A DNA stretch of 51,500 nt from Apostichopus japonicus (Eukaryota > Echinodermata > Holothuroidea > Aspidochirotida > Stichopodidae), in contig NC_092571.1 of assembly GCF_037975245.1 (NCBI RefSeq), positions 7,918,501 to 7,970,000 of the forward strand. The letters are read 5' to 3'. Shown here in pieces: positions 38,301 to 48,390 of this stretch. The position numbers and the translations under genes are program-made. Every line of letters starts with the position of its first letter. The stretch's first letter is position 1. The notes under the pieces are model-generated. The model did not search any database, had not been told where the DNA came from, and worked only from the letters and a program-made list of their open reading frames with translations.

Positions 38301-41300
38301 TCACAGAATGATTAGATTTGAGTTGGTTTTGTTAGTTTCTCTAGTAAACAGAAGATATGGTAATGCTTCCTTTAAGTCAAGGGGAATGTTAAAAGCTGGC
38401 TCTTGATGGTACATTATTAAGAAAAGTGTAGTATGTATTCAACAAAAGTTAGTGTGCTATAAAGTCACATTAAGAATTTACAAGATTCATTCTGGCCATG
38501 GCAAAAAAATCAACAAAGTTTTGGGTGGTGAACAACTAAATTTTTAAGGCCAACTTGCTGCTGAATTTGTAAGACATTTTTTTGTGTTACTTTGGGACCT
38601 TCAACAAAGTGAGAATTCAAAGTAATGTCTTGAGCAGCATAATAGATATTTATAGAGTTTATACTTCTTTAGATGTAAATAAAAAAAAAATTGGCAAATG
38701 TAACATTAGGCCTAACTTTGGTTTTTATATTTAGAAGGACCTTCAAGATGATCTTAAAAGTTGGACCCCTAACTTATGGAATAAGCAAGATTCTTGAAAA
38801 CCTCTGTAGAGGATGTATGCTTTTGTTATTTATTTTTGATCCTCTCTGGGATAAATATGTGTTATATGTTACAGAGCATCTACCTCTTTACATGTCGATA
38901 AGGTAAATTTTTGGCAAATATAACATTCAGCCTAACTGGGTATTGTTATGTAAAGTGGGGAAGACCAAGATGATCTTTAAGTTGGACCCCTTGGACCCAC
39001 ATTCAAGGATTCTTTAATAGAATCCTTATAGTCCAGTTAAATAGTCCAGTAGTCCAGTTAAATTCCAGTAAATAGTCCAGTTAAATTTTAACCTTTGGGA
39101 TAAAGAAATTATGAGGCCGAGGCATTACCAATAACCTTTCCATCGATAGGTGCCATGGCCGATGGAGAAACCTGTCAAGATTCAGGGGCAGAACGTGGTA
39201 GTCATCATCGAGCCTGATCCTACCTTAGCTGCTGGCGAGCTAACCACAGAGGCTCTAGCAGCTTTAGAGAGGGCAGCAGAGGGCCATGTCATCAGTCAGG
39301 ATGGGGTAAGAGTGGTTTTTTTTTTTTTTTTTTGACCTTTAGTCAATGTGCAAGGTTTCCCACAATGCCTTGCCTCTCCCTTTTCTTTTTCTCCTTCCAT
39401 CCATTGGCCTGGAGTGAAAACATAACACTCTGTCTTATATTTTGGTTCATTTCCTATTGTCTCCACAAGAAAAAATGGCACAAGGTATGTTTACTAACAC
39501 CGGATAGATAGATGAAAGTGATTGGTCGTAGCGTAAATTGGTTATTCATCTACTTAGAAAGCTGAGACTCTAAAGCTATAACAGTTTATTGTGCTGGGAT
39601 CTATACATACATATTCAAACTCAGTTAGGCTTAATTGTAGTGATATATATTGGAAAGCAATTGCATTTCCATGAATAAAGGAACACAATATCCTATATGT
39701 ATATATATGCTTCACTAAGAAGAAAGTTTCCTATCGATAATTTCCTAGTGAGGGTGTGGATATATTGTGTGCTGAAACTGAGAGTAAATGTGACCTTAAA
39801 ATAGGCTACAGAACAGGGCTATGCAGGGTTGGCTTTTACCTATAATGGTCCTGTACTTGTCCCGAGGGTTATCCAAACAACAAGCTTTCTTGTATTGTTG
39901 TTGTTGGTGAGTGACTGAGTGCAGTTACAGTAAATAAACTTCAGAGAAGAAATGAAAAGTTATGGTATCCTCCTCTTCCCCCCCCCCCCACTCTCCTCAC
40001 CAATAAAATAGGAAAAGCATATGGAATACTTTGAATTAAATTGATTCGTGATTATGAGCACTAGTACAGTACTCAGATATACGGTGGTTTGGATGGTTCT
40101 GTATTTATGTATTGTCGCTGTTGGTAGTGTTTGCTAGTTGAAATGATTTCTATATTTTTTTCTCGCCGTTTTTGCTTGTGTCATTAGATGCATTTACAGA
40201 TTCCCACTGACCAGACGCAGAGCCATCCAGTTGGTATTGTCGAACAGAACACTCAACCAGTGAGTCACATTCTCTTACAATTAACATTTATATCACATCC
40301 ATAGGTCTCTGTAGAGATGCGTTGCTTGTGTTGTACTATGGTATGCATATTACCTGCTGAGTAGCCTGACCGGGCGTATATCATAACATCCTTTAAGTAC
40401 ACTGTGGCAGTCAGTCAGGGAGGGGGCGAGGAGGGGGCATAGTTGAGGTCGCTAGATTGTGCTATGTCAACTGAAATGTATCTGTCTGTTGTGTTGCAGC
40501 CCAACGGCAAAGGTAACATGTTTCAGCCAAGGTATTAAGTTGGAGGGAAGGGGAGGGGGGGGGGGGTACTTTGTAGAAAGTATGATGGGAAGAATATAAC
40601 ATAGTTATCTAAAGTTACAGAGTTGTTGACAATTGGGATAATTCATAACCATGGACGTTAAATATGAATCTAAGAGACTGACTTCGGTCAGCTTGCGGCT
40701 TTGATAAGCCAATGAGGCTTCTTCGCGAGTTCCTGCTTGCAGGAGGATCTAAAATACATGCTTACATACACACATACATAAAGTTAAGGGATAACAAAAC
40801 TTTACCTACTTGAAACTATTGAGTTAGTCTATGGCCCCATTATTCTTCAGTATTTGTCTGTGGTGCTTGTATTACATTACCAGTGCTCCATACACCAGGT
40901 AATGCACTTTGCACTCCTTCCAAACCTTCCAAGGTCATCCATCAGTTTATCCCCAAATTGTAGTGTGATAAAGATTACTAAAACTTGCACTAAGTTCCAA
41001 AAAATGAAAGATTTTTTTTTTAAGTCGGTCAAAAATGTCTCAGTGAAGAAGAATACATGAATGGTGGTCGCCAAGTGCTTCTTGAACCAGGAGTAGGAGT
41101 GACCATTCATTTGACTATCTAGCATAATTGTGGCCAATAGTGATGGCCTTTTAAATATTGCACTGAATAATTCCACAATCACAGTCCGGTGCCATTCTGT
41201 GGTTTGGTTGCAGTCCATTCAATAAACCTCTCTAGTGTGTCTCTCACCAGAACATGCAGTCGGTGGACACTACAGCGTCCCAGTTGTTACAACTGGCCGC

Positions 41301-44300
41301 AGAACAAGTGGCAGCCACGACGTCGGCCGCTGCGGCAGAAATGCATCAGTCCGAAGGAGAGATAGTGACGACCTCTATACCCGCAGGCACGTTAGATTCA
41401 TCCCAGATACTGATGCAGGCGACCCAGCAAGCTCTCCTCCACCAGACCATCAGTGCGGAGGGAGCTCACATCAGCATGAGCAGCGAGGACGGCTCTCAGA
41501 TAACGATGGACGCTGCGACAAGCGAACAGGCCGCTCTAGTCCTACAACAGTTGGCTGGAGAGAATGCCCAGGTAGTTATGTTATAAGAAGCTTGTTATGC
41601 TCTAGTCCTACAACAGTTGGCTTGAGAGAATGTGCAGGTAGTTATGTTATAAGAAGCTTGTTATGCTCTAGTCCTACAACAGTTGGCCGGAGAGAATGTG
41701 CAGGTAGTTATGTTATAAGTAGCTTGTTATGCTCTAGTCCTACAACAGTTGGCTGGAGAGAATGCACAGGTAGTTATGTTATAAGTAGCTTGTTATGCTC
41801 TAGTCCTACAACAGTTGGCTGGAGAGAATGCACAGGTAGTTATGTTATAAGAAGCTTGTTATTCTCTAGTCCTACAACAGTTGGCTGGAGAGAATGCGCA
41901 GGTAGTTATGTTATAAGAAGCTTGTTATGCTCTAGTCCTACAACAGTTGGCTGGAGAGAATGCGCAGGTAGTTATGTTATAAGAAGCTTGTTATGCTCTA
42001 GTCCTATAACAGTTGGCCGGAGAGAATGCGCAGGTAGTTATGTTATAAGAAGTTTGTTATGCTCTAGTCCTATAACAGTTGGCCGGAGAGAATGTGCAGG
42101 TAGTTATGTTATAAGAAGCTTGTTATGCTCTAGTCCTACAACAGTTGGCTGGAGAGAATGCGCAGGTAGTTATGTTATAAGAAGCTTGTTATGCTCTAGT
42201 CCTACAACAGTTGGCTGGAGGGAATGCGCAGGTAGTTATGTAATAAGAAGCTTGTTATGCTCTAGTCCTACAACAGTTGGCTGGAGGGAATGCGCAGGTA
42301 GTTATGTAATAAGAAGCTTGTTATGCTCTAGTCCTACAACAGTTGGCCGGAGGGAATGCGCAGGTAGTTATGTAATAAGAAGCTTGTTATGCTCTAGTCC
42401 TACAACAGTTGGCCGGAGGGAATGCGCAGGTAGTTATGTAATAAGAAGCTTGTTATGCTCTAGTCCTACAACAGTTGGCCGGAGAGATTGCGCAGGTAGT
42501 TATGTAATAAGAAGCTTGTTATGCTCTAGTCCTACAACAGTTGGCCGGGGAGAATGCGCAGGTAGTTATGTAATAAGAAGCTTGTTATGCTCTAGTCCTA
42601 CAACAGTTGGCCGGAGAGAATGCGCAGGTAGTTATGTAATAAGAAGCTTGTTATGCTCTAGTCCTGCAACAGTTGGCTGGAGGGAATGCGCAGGTAGTTA
42701 TGTAATAAGAAGCTTGTTATGCTCTAGTCCTGCAACAGTTGGCTGGAGGGAATGCGCAGGTAGTTATGTAATAAGAAGCTTGTTATGCTCTAGTCCTACA
42801 ACAGTTGGCTGGAGAGATTGCGCAGGTAGTTATGTAATAAGAAGCTTGCTATGCTCTAGTCCTACAACAGTTGGCGGGAGGGAATGCGCAGGTAGTTATG
42901 TAATAAGAAGCTTGTTATGCTCTAGTCCTACAACAGTTGGCCGGAGGGAATGCGCAGGTAGTTATGTAATAAGAAGCTTGTTATGCTCTAGTCCTACAAC
43001 AGTTGGCTGGAGAGAATGCGCAGGTAGTTATGTAATAAGAAGCTTGTTTTGCTCTAGTCCTACAACAGTTGGCCGGAGGGAATGCGCAGGTAGTTATGTT
43101 ATAAGAAGCTTGTTATGCTCTAGTCCTACAACAGTTGGCCGGAGAGAATGCGCAGGTAGTTATGTAATAAGAAGCTTGTTATGCTCTAGTCCTACAACAG
43201 TTGGCCGGAGGGAATGCGCAGGTAGTTATGTTATAAGAAGCTTGTTATGCTCTAGTCCTACAACAGTTGGCTGGGGAGAATGCGCAGGTAGTTGTGTAAT
43301 AAGAAGCTTGTTATGCTCTAGTCCTACAACAGTTGGCCGGAGAGATTGCGCAGGTAGTTATGTAATAAGAAGCTTGTTATGCTCTAGTCCTACAACAGTT
43401 GGCCGGAGGGAATGCGCAGGTAGTTATGTAATAAGAAGCTTGTTATGCTCTAGTCCTACAACAGTTGGCCGGAGAGAATGCGCAGGTAGTTATGTAATAA
43501 GAAGCTTGTTATGCTCTAGTCCTACAACAGTTGGCCGGAGAGAATGCGCAGGTAGTTATGTAATAAGAAGCTTGTTATGCTCTAGTCCTACAACAGTTGG
43601 CCGGAGGGAATGCGCAGGTAGTTATGTTATAAGAAGCTTGTTATGCTCTAGTCCTACAACAGTTGGCCGGAGAGAATGCGCAGGTAGTTATGTTATAAGA
43701 AGCTTGTTATGCTCTAGTCCTACAACAGTTGGCCGGAGAGAATGCGCAGGTAGTTATGTAATAAGAAGCTTGTTATGCTCTAGTCCTACAACAGTTGGCC
43801 GGAGAGAATGCGCAGGTAGTTATGTAATAAGAAGCTTGTTATGCTCTAGTCCTATAACAGTTGGCTGGAGAGAATGCGCAGGTAGTTATGTAATAAGAAG
43901 CTTGTTATGCTCTAGTCCTACAACAGTTGGCTGGAGAGAATGCGCAGGTAGTTATGTTATAAGAAGCTTGTTATGCTCTAGTCCTATAACAGTTGGCTGG
44001 AGAGAATGTGCAGGTAGTTATGTTATAAGAAGCTTGTTATGCTCTAGTCCTACAACAGTTGGCTGGAGAGAATGCGCAGGTAGTTATGTTATAAGAAGCT
44101 TGTTATGCTCTAGTCCTATAACAGTTGGCTGGAGAGAATGTGCAGGTAGTTACGTTATAAGAAGCTTGTTATGTTTTAGTTGCCATCAAGTACACTAAGA
44201 ACAGAAACTGTGATTTTGGCAGATGAACTCCTCAATTCATGTTATGTTAACGTTGCAATAGACTAGCCAACATAGATTCATAGGTGAAGGCGCTAGGGGA

Positions 44301-45292
44301 GGGAGAATGAGGGTGGATATATGTCCCCCCAGTCTTGTAAGAAGCCTCAAAATTGGTGGACATGTGCCCTCCAGTTTTGTGAAAAACCTCAAAAGTCTCC
44401 TGTTTCATAAATTAGAAGTGCTGCATTTTGTAATTGAAAAGTTCTCTTTTTTTAATTTTTTTATAAAAAAGTGCCTATTGCTAATTTAATAAGAGACCTT
44501 ATGTCAAGGAAATTAAGAGAACTGTTTATAAGAAGTGCCCTATTGGTTGTTTTGAGATGATTTTACCGTTTGCTTTCTATTAAATTATTTAAATCAAGTG
44601 AGTGAGTAATAAATTTATATTTAAATAATTTGCTTGGTACGATACTACACATTTTGTTGCCCAGATGTTGTCTGATGCCTTGTAAACACAACAAACTCAT
44701 AAAGAGCACAATGGCAAAACCTGATACTTTTGCTTCATTTTGACACTTTCGAATCCTTGTTGGATAAAGTGTGAAGCAAGCGTTTAGTACAAATAAAACA
44801 ATAATAATAAAACAATACCATGGTGAAAGAATTTGGCTAGGCAAAATATTTCAGACACACTGCCCTTGCAAACTCCTTTCATTCCAACGACCATTTTTCT
44901 TTCAGATTGTCATGCAGCCTTCGGAAGACGGCACCCTGGGTACCATGCACGCCACCCTTCAAAACGAGGACGGTGAAACCAGCATCGTCATGGTCAGTCT
45001 CACCCCCGAGCAGTTAGCGAGCGCCAACGGCGTGACCATAGCCGAGGGTACCGCGGGGACCGCGGGGGAAGGACAGACCCTCATGATCACGACCGACGAC
45101 GTGACCGTGAATCAAGACGGAACGTTCGTGGTTACCTCGTCTGGTGACATCGCGACCGATAAGAATCTGGGCATCGTGGTATCAGAGGCGCGGCCCGGAG
45201 AGGTGGTGTTGGAGCAGGGAGACAGCAGCATAAATATAACCGAGATTCAGACCAACCAATTATCTACAGAAGGTATTCCTGAGGAGCAATGA
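26332..45292 (+). CDS. PRDM-like PR-domain, AT-hook, zinc-finger protein (979 aa, 16 exons)
   Basis: Exons: 26332-26344, 27929-28059, 29590-29739, 30273-30455, 31812-32080, 32858-32999, 33873-34203, 34823-34981, 35357-35498, 36079-36245, 36773-36949, 37833-37972, 39150-39305, 40188-40259, 41251-41571, 44906-45292. All junctions are GT-AG and all phases agree (2940 nt). Residues about 10-112 form a PR/SET-type domain split over exons 2-4 (KGHRYGPYKG, MWLRFIKPA, VGTEHFILG). AT-hooks: 130-138 (KKRGRPKKP), 251-259 and 276-284. A C2HC finger is at 180-200, then an acidic run. Residues 316-648 hold eleven C2H2-like fingers; the third lacks its second His. Residues 669-979 are acidic, Q/T/A-rich and look like an activation region. 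It is presumably a nuclear DNA-binding regulator; the order PR, single finger, gap, finger cluster, Q-rich tail recalls PRDM10, but that assignment is a guess. Exons 5, 9, 10 and 15 are each followed by tandem copies of their own donor region. Confidence 0.9.
26345..27928. other. Intron 1 of the PRDM-like gene
   Basis: No exon is seen. A perfect palindromic cAMP-response-type element TGACGTCA lies at 26810-26817. The rest is AT-rich with no recognised repeat. Confidence 0.6.
28060..29589. other. Intron 2 of the PRDM-like gene
   Basis: No exon is seen between the PR-domain exons. About 28880-29060 is a diverged relative of the sequence at 9930-10200 (shared GCTTTACTT and GAAATG/GGAATG blocks around a poly-T run). 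The rest is AT-rich. Confidence 0.5.
30456..31811. other. Intron 4 with nuclear-receptor-like repeat
   Basis: At 30880-31370 three diverged units share CAAGAACCCTATTAGTTTGG-type and GGTCATTTGNGGTCA-type blocks, in opposite orientation to the family at 18371-19340. The middle unit contains AGGTCATCAAAGGTCA at 31221-31236, a perfect direct repeat of AGGTCA with four-base spacing. No additional exon is seen. Confidence 0.65.
32061..32700 (+). repeat. Tandem array seeded by the exon 5 donor (about 5 copies, ~122 bp)
   Basis: The first copy is the 3' end of exon 5 (ATCAAAATTTAGACCCTAT) plus its donor GTAAGTATAG and the intron start. About five copies follow, with the landmark ATGTTTGAGGTGGATGAATT near 32096, 32220, 32342, 32465 and 32610. 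A 22-bp sub-unit, ATCAATATTTAGACCCTATG, is further duplicated within copies. A usable GTAAGT is kept at about 32207 and 32597 and mutated to ATAAGT in two copies. Confidence 0.88.
33000..33872. other. Intron 6 of the PRDM-like gene
   Basis: No repeat family or exon is recognised. It contains short T-rich runs and ends in TTCTTTTTCCAG before exon 7. Confidence 0.5.
34204..34822. other. Intron 7 of the PRDM-like gene
   Basis: No exon is seen. A G-rich run (TTGGTTGGGGGGGGCG) lies near 34298-34313. The open frames here do not connect to the gene through splice sites in phase. Confidence 0.5.
34982..35356. other. Intron 8 of the PRDM-like gene
   Basis: I see nothing here beyond a T12 run and the acceptor tract before exon 9. 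Confidence 0.6.
35459..35828 (+). repeat. Tandem array seeded by the exon 9 donor (3 copies, 123 bp)
   Basis: The exon 9 end AACTCAGACACACTACAAATAG and its donor GTGAGGTCATC recur at exact 123-bp spacing: the AAATAG|GTGAGG junction is at 35493, 35616 and 35739. Each copy keeps about 36 exon-derived bases with few mismatches. Reading past the first donor meets a stop codon at once (AGG TGA). Confidence 0.92.
36221..36640 (+). repeat. Degenerate array seeded by the exon 10 donor (about 4 copies)
   Basis: The exon 10 end (CACAAATCCGATGCACACAC) and the intron block TTTTAGTTGCCATGGTTACG recur in decayed form. Landmark ATGGTTAC lies at 36273, 36425, 36530 and 36609. Exon-like GATGCACAGA is at about 36390 and CACAAATCTGTTGCACAC at about 36570, the latter again followed by GGTAATGTTAG. 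Spacing shrinks from 152 to 79 bp, so this is an older, eroded array. Confidence 0.65.
36950..37832. other. Intron 11, with a dispersed repeat and a G16 tract
   Basis: About 37480-37700 is the second copy of the family seen at 5540-5830, in the same orientation. A run of sixteen G lies at about 37741-37756. No exon is seen. Confidence 0.6.
37973..39149. other. Intron 12, with internal duplications
   Basis: A segment with TTGGCAAATGTAACATTAGG and AAGATGATCTTAAAAGTTGG (about 38691-38775) is repeated at about 38911-38990. A minisatellite of about 39026-39088 repeats AGTCCAGTTAAAT with variable spacing. No exon is seen. Confidence 0.6.
39306..40187. other. Intron 13
   Basis: No exon is seen. 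It contains a T18 run right after the donor and a C9-C10 run near 39978. Confidence 0.5.
40260..41250. other. Intron 14, with a candidate 13-nt microexon
   Basis: A strong pyrimidine-rich acceptor (TCTGTCTGTTGTGTTGCAG) followed 13 nt later by a donor (AAAG|GTAACA) defines a possible microexon at 40500-40512. Its inclusion would shift the frame of exon 15. A G13 tract lies near 40553. About 40676-40750 resembles a short repeat. The gene's constitutive frame does not need this microexon. Confidence 0.45.
41533..44172 (+). repeat. 40 x 66-bp array seeded by the exon 15 donor
   Basis: The unit starts GCTCTAGTCCTACAACAGTT, runs through the end of exon 15 (GAGAATGCGCAG) and its donor GTAGTTATG, and ends with an AAGCTTGTTAT block. 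Forty units fit exactly into 2640 bp with no indel. The first unit overlaps the last 39 bases of exon 15, so the array is a direct expansion of the exon-intron junction. CAGGTAGTT is present in all forty copies, while about a dozen other positions vary (GGCTGG/GGCCGG, AGAGAA/AGGGAA, GTTATA/GTAATA, CCTACA/CCTATA/CCTGCA). The central copies are more uniform than the first five. Because 66 is a multiple of three, one frame stays open across the array (part of a 987-codon frame at 41235-44198). Confidence 0.97.
44173..44905. other. Rest of intron 15
   Basis: AT-rich sequence with no recognised repeat or exon, ending in TTTTTCTTTCAG before exon 16. Confidence 0.6.
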
Positions 45293-45327
45293 TGATCATA
45301 ATGAAAAACAAACACAAAGTGTTGTTA

Positions 45328-45333
45328 AATAAA
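45328..45333 (+). terminator. Polyadenylation signal of the PRDM-like gene
   Basis: AATAAA lies 36 bp after the stop codon and is the first canonical hexamer downstream. Such a short 3' UTR is possible but a later signal cannot be excluded. Confidence 0.5.
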
Positions 45334-45727
45334 TTCAAGTATCAAATGAAGTCTTCTGAGATTTCCATCATGTTTCATGGACTGAGCTTGTAGAAACAGA
45401 GCAGATACAGCTTTGCAGCTTTGCTCTATTGTACGTTGAGATGTATATAAGATATTGAGATTGGTGTCGTTTTACCTACTTTTATGTTTGTAAAAGTATT
45501 GTCTTAGGGAATTTCATTCCCCCCCCCCGCCACAAAAAAGGAAACATTAAGAAAATTCCTTTCAAGCATGGAGTGGCAGTCTTGTAACAAGCCACTCAAT
45601 TTGGATAATATTGTGACTCAAAGAAGTTTGTCAATCTTCTCCCCATAATTGATATAATTGAGTGACCCGAGTCGAGGTCAGGAAAATCACTGGCAGAGAC
45701 TCGAATCAACTTAAAGTTTGTCAGTAT

Positions 45728-45962
45728 AGGCTCCAAATTATAGCATGCTATAATTGTTAGAAGTTTTCAAAAAGTACTTTCCTGGAGGTCTTTTACTCTC
45801 CAAATTGTTCTCAGATACTTTTAAGGAACACAGAAGATGACTGCATGTCCCAGTGAGGAAAATTTCCTCGAAGAACGGTAATAAAAACGGTTTAAGAATT
45901 TTGACCAAAGGTGACCATATTTGAGTATCTAGCATATTTGGGCCCAATACAGCATACCTTTA
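45728..45962 (-). repeat. Dispersed repeat ending in an 18-bp palindrome, copy 2
   Basis: Inverted relative of 7677-7905. The palindrome ATTATAGCATGCTATAAT is at 45737-45754. Similarity ends right at the left border of the neighbouring hAT-like element. Confidence 0.75.
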
Positions 45963-45974
45963 AGATGGAGTGAC

Positions 45975-46629
45975 CAAGGGCGGCGGAAGCACTTTTAATC
46001 TGGGGGGGCACCGACATCAAAGGGCACTTTGCAGAAATTCGATTGGACTGATGCAGCCTTATATTAAGTACCCTTTATAACTCTTATTGTATTATCTTAT
46101 TTGCGTATACACATCACTCCATCAACGCCCACCCTCCCCCCCCCCCCCGAAGGAAAATATGCAAACTAGCACTGCAATATCCAATGTGCAAATTGGGAAA
46201 CAAGGAACTAGTTTTCTTTTGAGACAAAATGAGGTGAAATCATGCAAGTTGCTAATGTAGGAATCTTCCGAATTAGAGTTTATTTCTTGATAATATCTTA
46301 ACAATTTTTTTCCATTCGAAATAGCTTTGAGTTTGACTCACAGAAACTCATTAAAAAGTCAGGGGCGTAGCCAGGATTTGCAAAGTTGTATGCACGACTA
46401 TCTGAGCGGAGCGCCACCATCGGTTGGCGCGGAGCGTACAAGAAAATTTTTGGTTTTACAAACCCCTCAGATGGCCGGAAACGGCCCTTCCCGAGTGTTC
46501 ATTCTGGTTCCCTGGCCTCTTGCTAACTTGAGACACCTCAATTTTTATGTAGAAAAAGGGCACATTTTTAACCTGAGGAAAAGTGGGGGGGCACGTGCCC
46601 CCTGTGCCCCCCCGGTTCCGCCGCCCTTG
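45975..46629. mobile_element. hAT-like non-autonomous element with exact 8-bp target duplication
   Basis: The ends CAAGGGCGGCGGAA (45975) and TTCCGCCGCCCTTG (46616-46629) are perfect inverted repeats, and GGAGTGAC flanks both sides (45967-45974 and 46630-46637). No transposase is seen. From 46361 the interior carries another repeat (CAGGGGCGTAGCCAGGAT and GCGGAGCGCCACCATCGGTT), so it is probably nested or chimeric. Confidence 0.88.
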
Positions 46630-47256
46630 GGAGTGACTCATTTACAACTCATAAAACATAAATACAAAAAGACAGTTAAGATGATGTGTTATCCATATAT
46701 TACATCACAGATATGATGGACACTGTATCTATCCAAATATTACTTGAAATTTCCAAAAAATTGTATTTATAACGATATTGCAACGAAAAAAGCTATCAAG
46801 ATCATTTTTGGATCAAAGTTTTTCTCTCAAGTTTATCTGTTGTGCATTATGATTTTTACCTTTTTTATGCCTCAGTGTTATAATTCTAAATTAAAAGAGA
46901 TAGCCTTCCTGTAAAAAAGCAGTCCATCCTTTCCATGACAAGTACAAATGATAACTGAATTTCCATAATTACTTTTGAAGAAATGTGGCAGTTCTAGTGA
47001 TCTTCCAACGTAAAGAAATAGAGAATGCTATCGCTGGCATTTAAGGACGTGTGTGTGTGTTGGTCGCACATGCCGAACTGAACTGTCCCACAACAAAAAA
47101 AGGTTCGTGCTATTATGAGATTGAAACAAAACAGTCTCACTTTCACCGTTAAGTTTGGGAAGGAAGAAATTTATGTTATAGGAAACAAACGGAGGACAGA
47201 GGCACTGGTCAGTTGGCAGGATATATCTCACACTGAGGTGGGGGGGAGGGGGAAGG

Positions 47257-47395
47257 CTATTGCCACTAGGTTGGATCAGGGGCTTATTGCCCGGATCGAT
47301 GTCTTTCAAGGGGTTATTTACCCAGAAAAGTGGCTTTCAGGGGTCTATTGCCCGCAGGGGCCTATTGCCTTCAGGGGCCTTTGTCCCTCCAGCCG
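47257..47395. repeat. Minisatellite with GGGGCCTATTGCC-type unit
   Basis: About five degenerate units of 18-25 bp share GGGG(C/T)CTATTGCC and TTTCAGGGG blocks. Confidence 0.65.
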
Positions 47396-47689
47396 AGTCA
47401 CTGGCTTGACGGCTCAGACTCATCCTAAGTCGAAAAAATTAATTGCAATAATAATTTCACATCCGCGACCAAGATAATGGCCAATTTGATGGTGTCCACC
47501 GGTGCCAAAAGGAGGATTAACATTCTATTTTTGTATCTTGGTGCAGGGGGGATCTTTTTCAAATATTGTGGGGGGGGACATTTGCTTTAGTGCAGGCGTG
47601 TAGCATTTTTCATCCCAAAAATTGTTTGCGCCAGGGCTGGGATTTGAGTTGTGAAAGTGGGGAGGGGGACAAATCTGACAGCAAGACTA

Positions 47690-48390
47690 AGCGGAGCGCC
47701 ACCATCGGTTGGCGCGGAGCATATAAGAATTTTTTTGGCTTCACAAACCCTCCAGATGGCCGGAAACAGCACATACATGCATGTATCCATCCTTGAAATA
47801 TGGATCTCATGTCTGCAATTGTATCTAGATAGTTAATTTTCGTTTAAAAATTTGAAGAGGATTGATAGTAGAACATTTGGTCAGATGGTGATGTACAACT
47901 TTTGTTATACGTCACTATCTAAGCGGAGCGCCATCATCGGTTGGTAAGGAGCGTCGAAATTTTCGATGAGAGGTACCCTTAGATCGGTAAAATTAACACC
48001 CATATTGGCTTTAAACTGCATCTAAACAATTAATGAACGTGTGTAAATTTAGGCAGGACGGATAGAAGAACTTATATGGTGATGTACAACTGAAGCTTAT
48101 TCGTCACTATTTAGGCGGCGCGTCGAAATTTAAGCAAAATGGAAATCCTACTGTAGATCAGCAAAAAAGACACCTCTGGTAACAATAAATCGCATCTAGA
48201 CAGTTCTTTCCCCCTAAAATTATTAGTATATTGTGCATTGGACCGATCAAGAATATGTTCAGCACCCACTTCGAAATTCTCCCCGCGGAGCACTTGGCAA
48301 ATATTGGGGGTTGAACATACCTTTACCCCCCCCCCCCACTTTTTTCATGGGGGATAAGCCCCTCAGGTTCACCGGTTCCGTCGCCACTGA
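47690..48390. repeat. Degenerate repeats related to the 46.4-kb family
   Basis: AAGCGGAGCGCCACCATCGG at about 47690 recurs at about 47921 and, decayed, at about 48111, each followed by similar downstream sequence (TCTAGATAGTTAAT / TCTAAACAATTAAT / TCTAGACAGTTC). This is a tandem of about 200-bp units ending in a C-rich run near 48327 and a CACCGGTTCCGTCGCC end. Confidence 0.6.

Noticed and set aside
41533-44172. CRISPR-like array
   Set aside because: Units are contiguous with no spacers and the setting is a eukaryotic intron.
41235-44198. 987-codon open frame as an independent repeat-protein gene
   Set aside because: It overlaps exon 15 in a different frame and stays open because the 66-bp unit is a multiple of three. 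No start context or splice support makes it a stand-alone gene; only the microexon route was kept, as a speculative finding.
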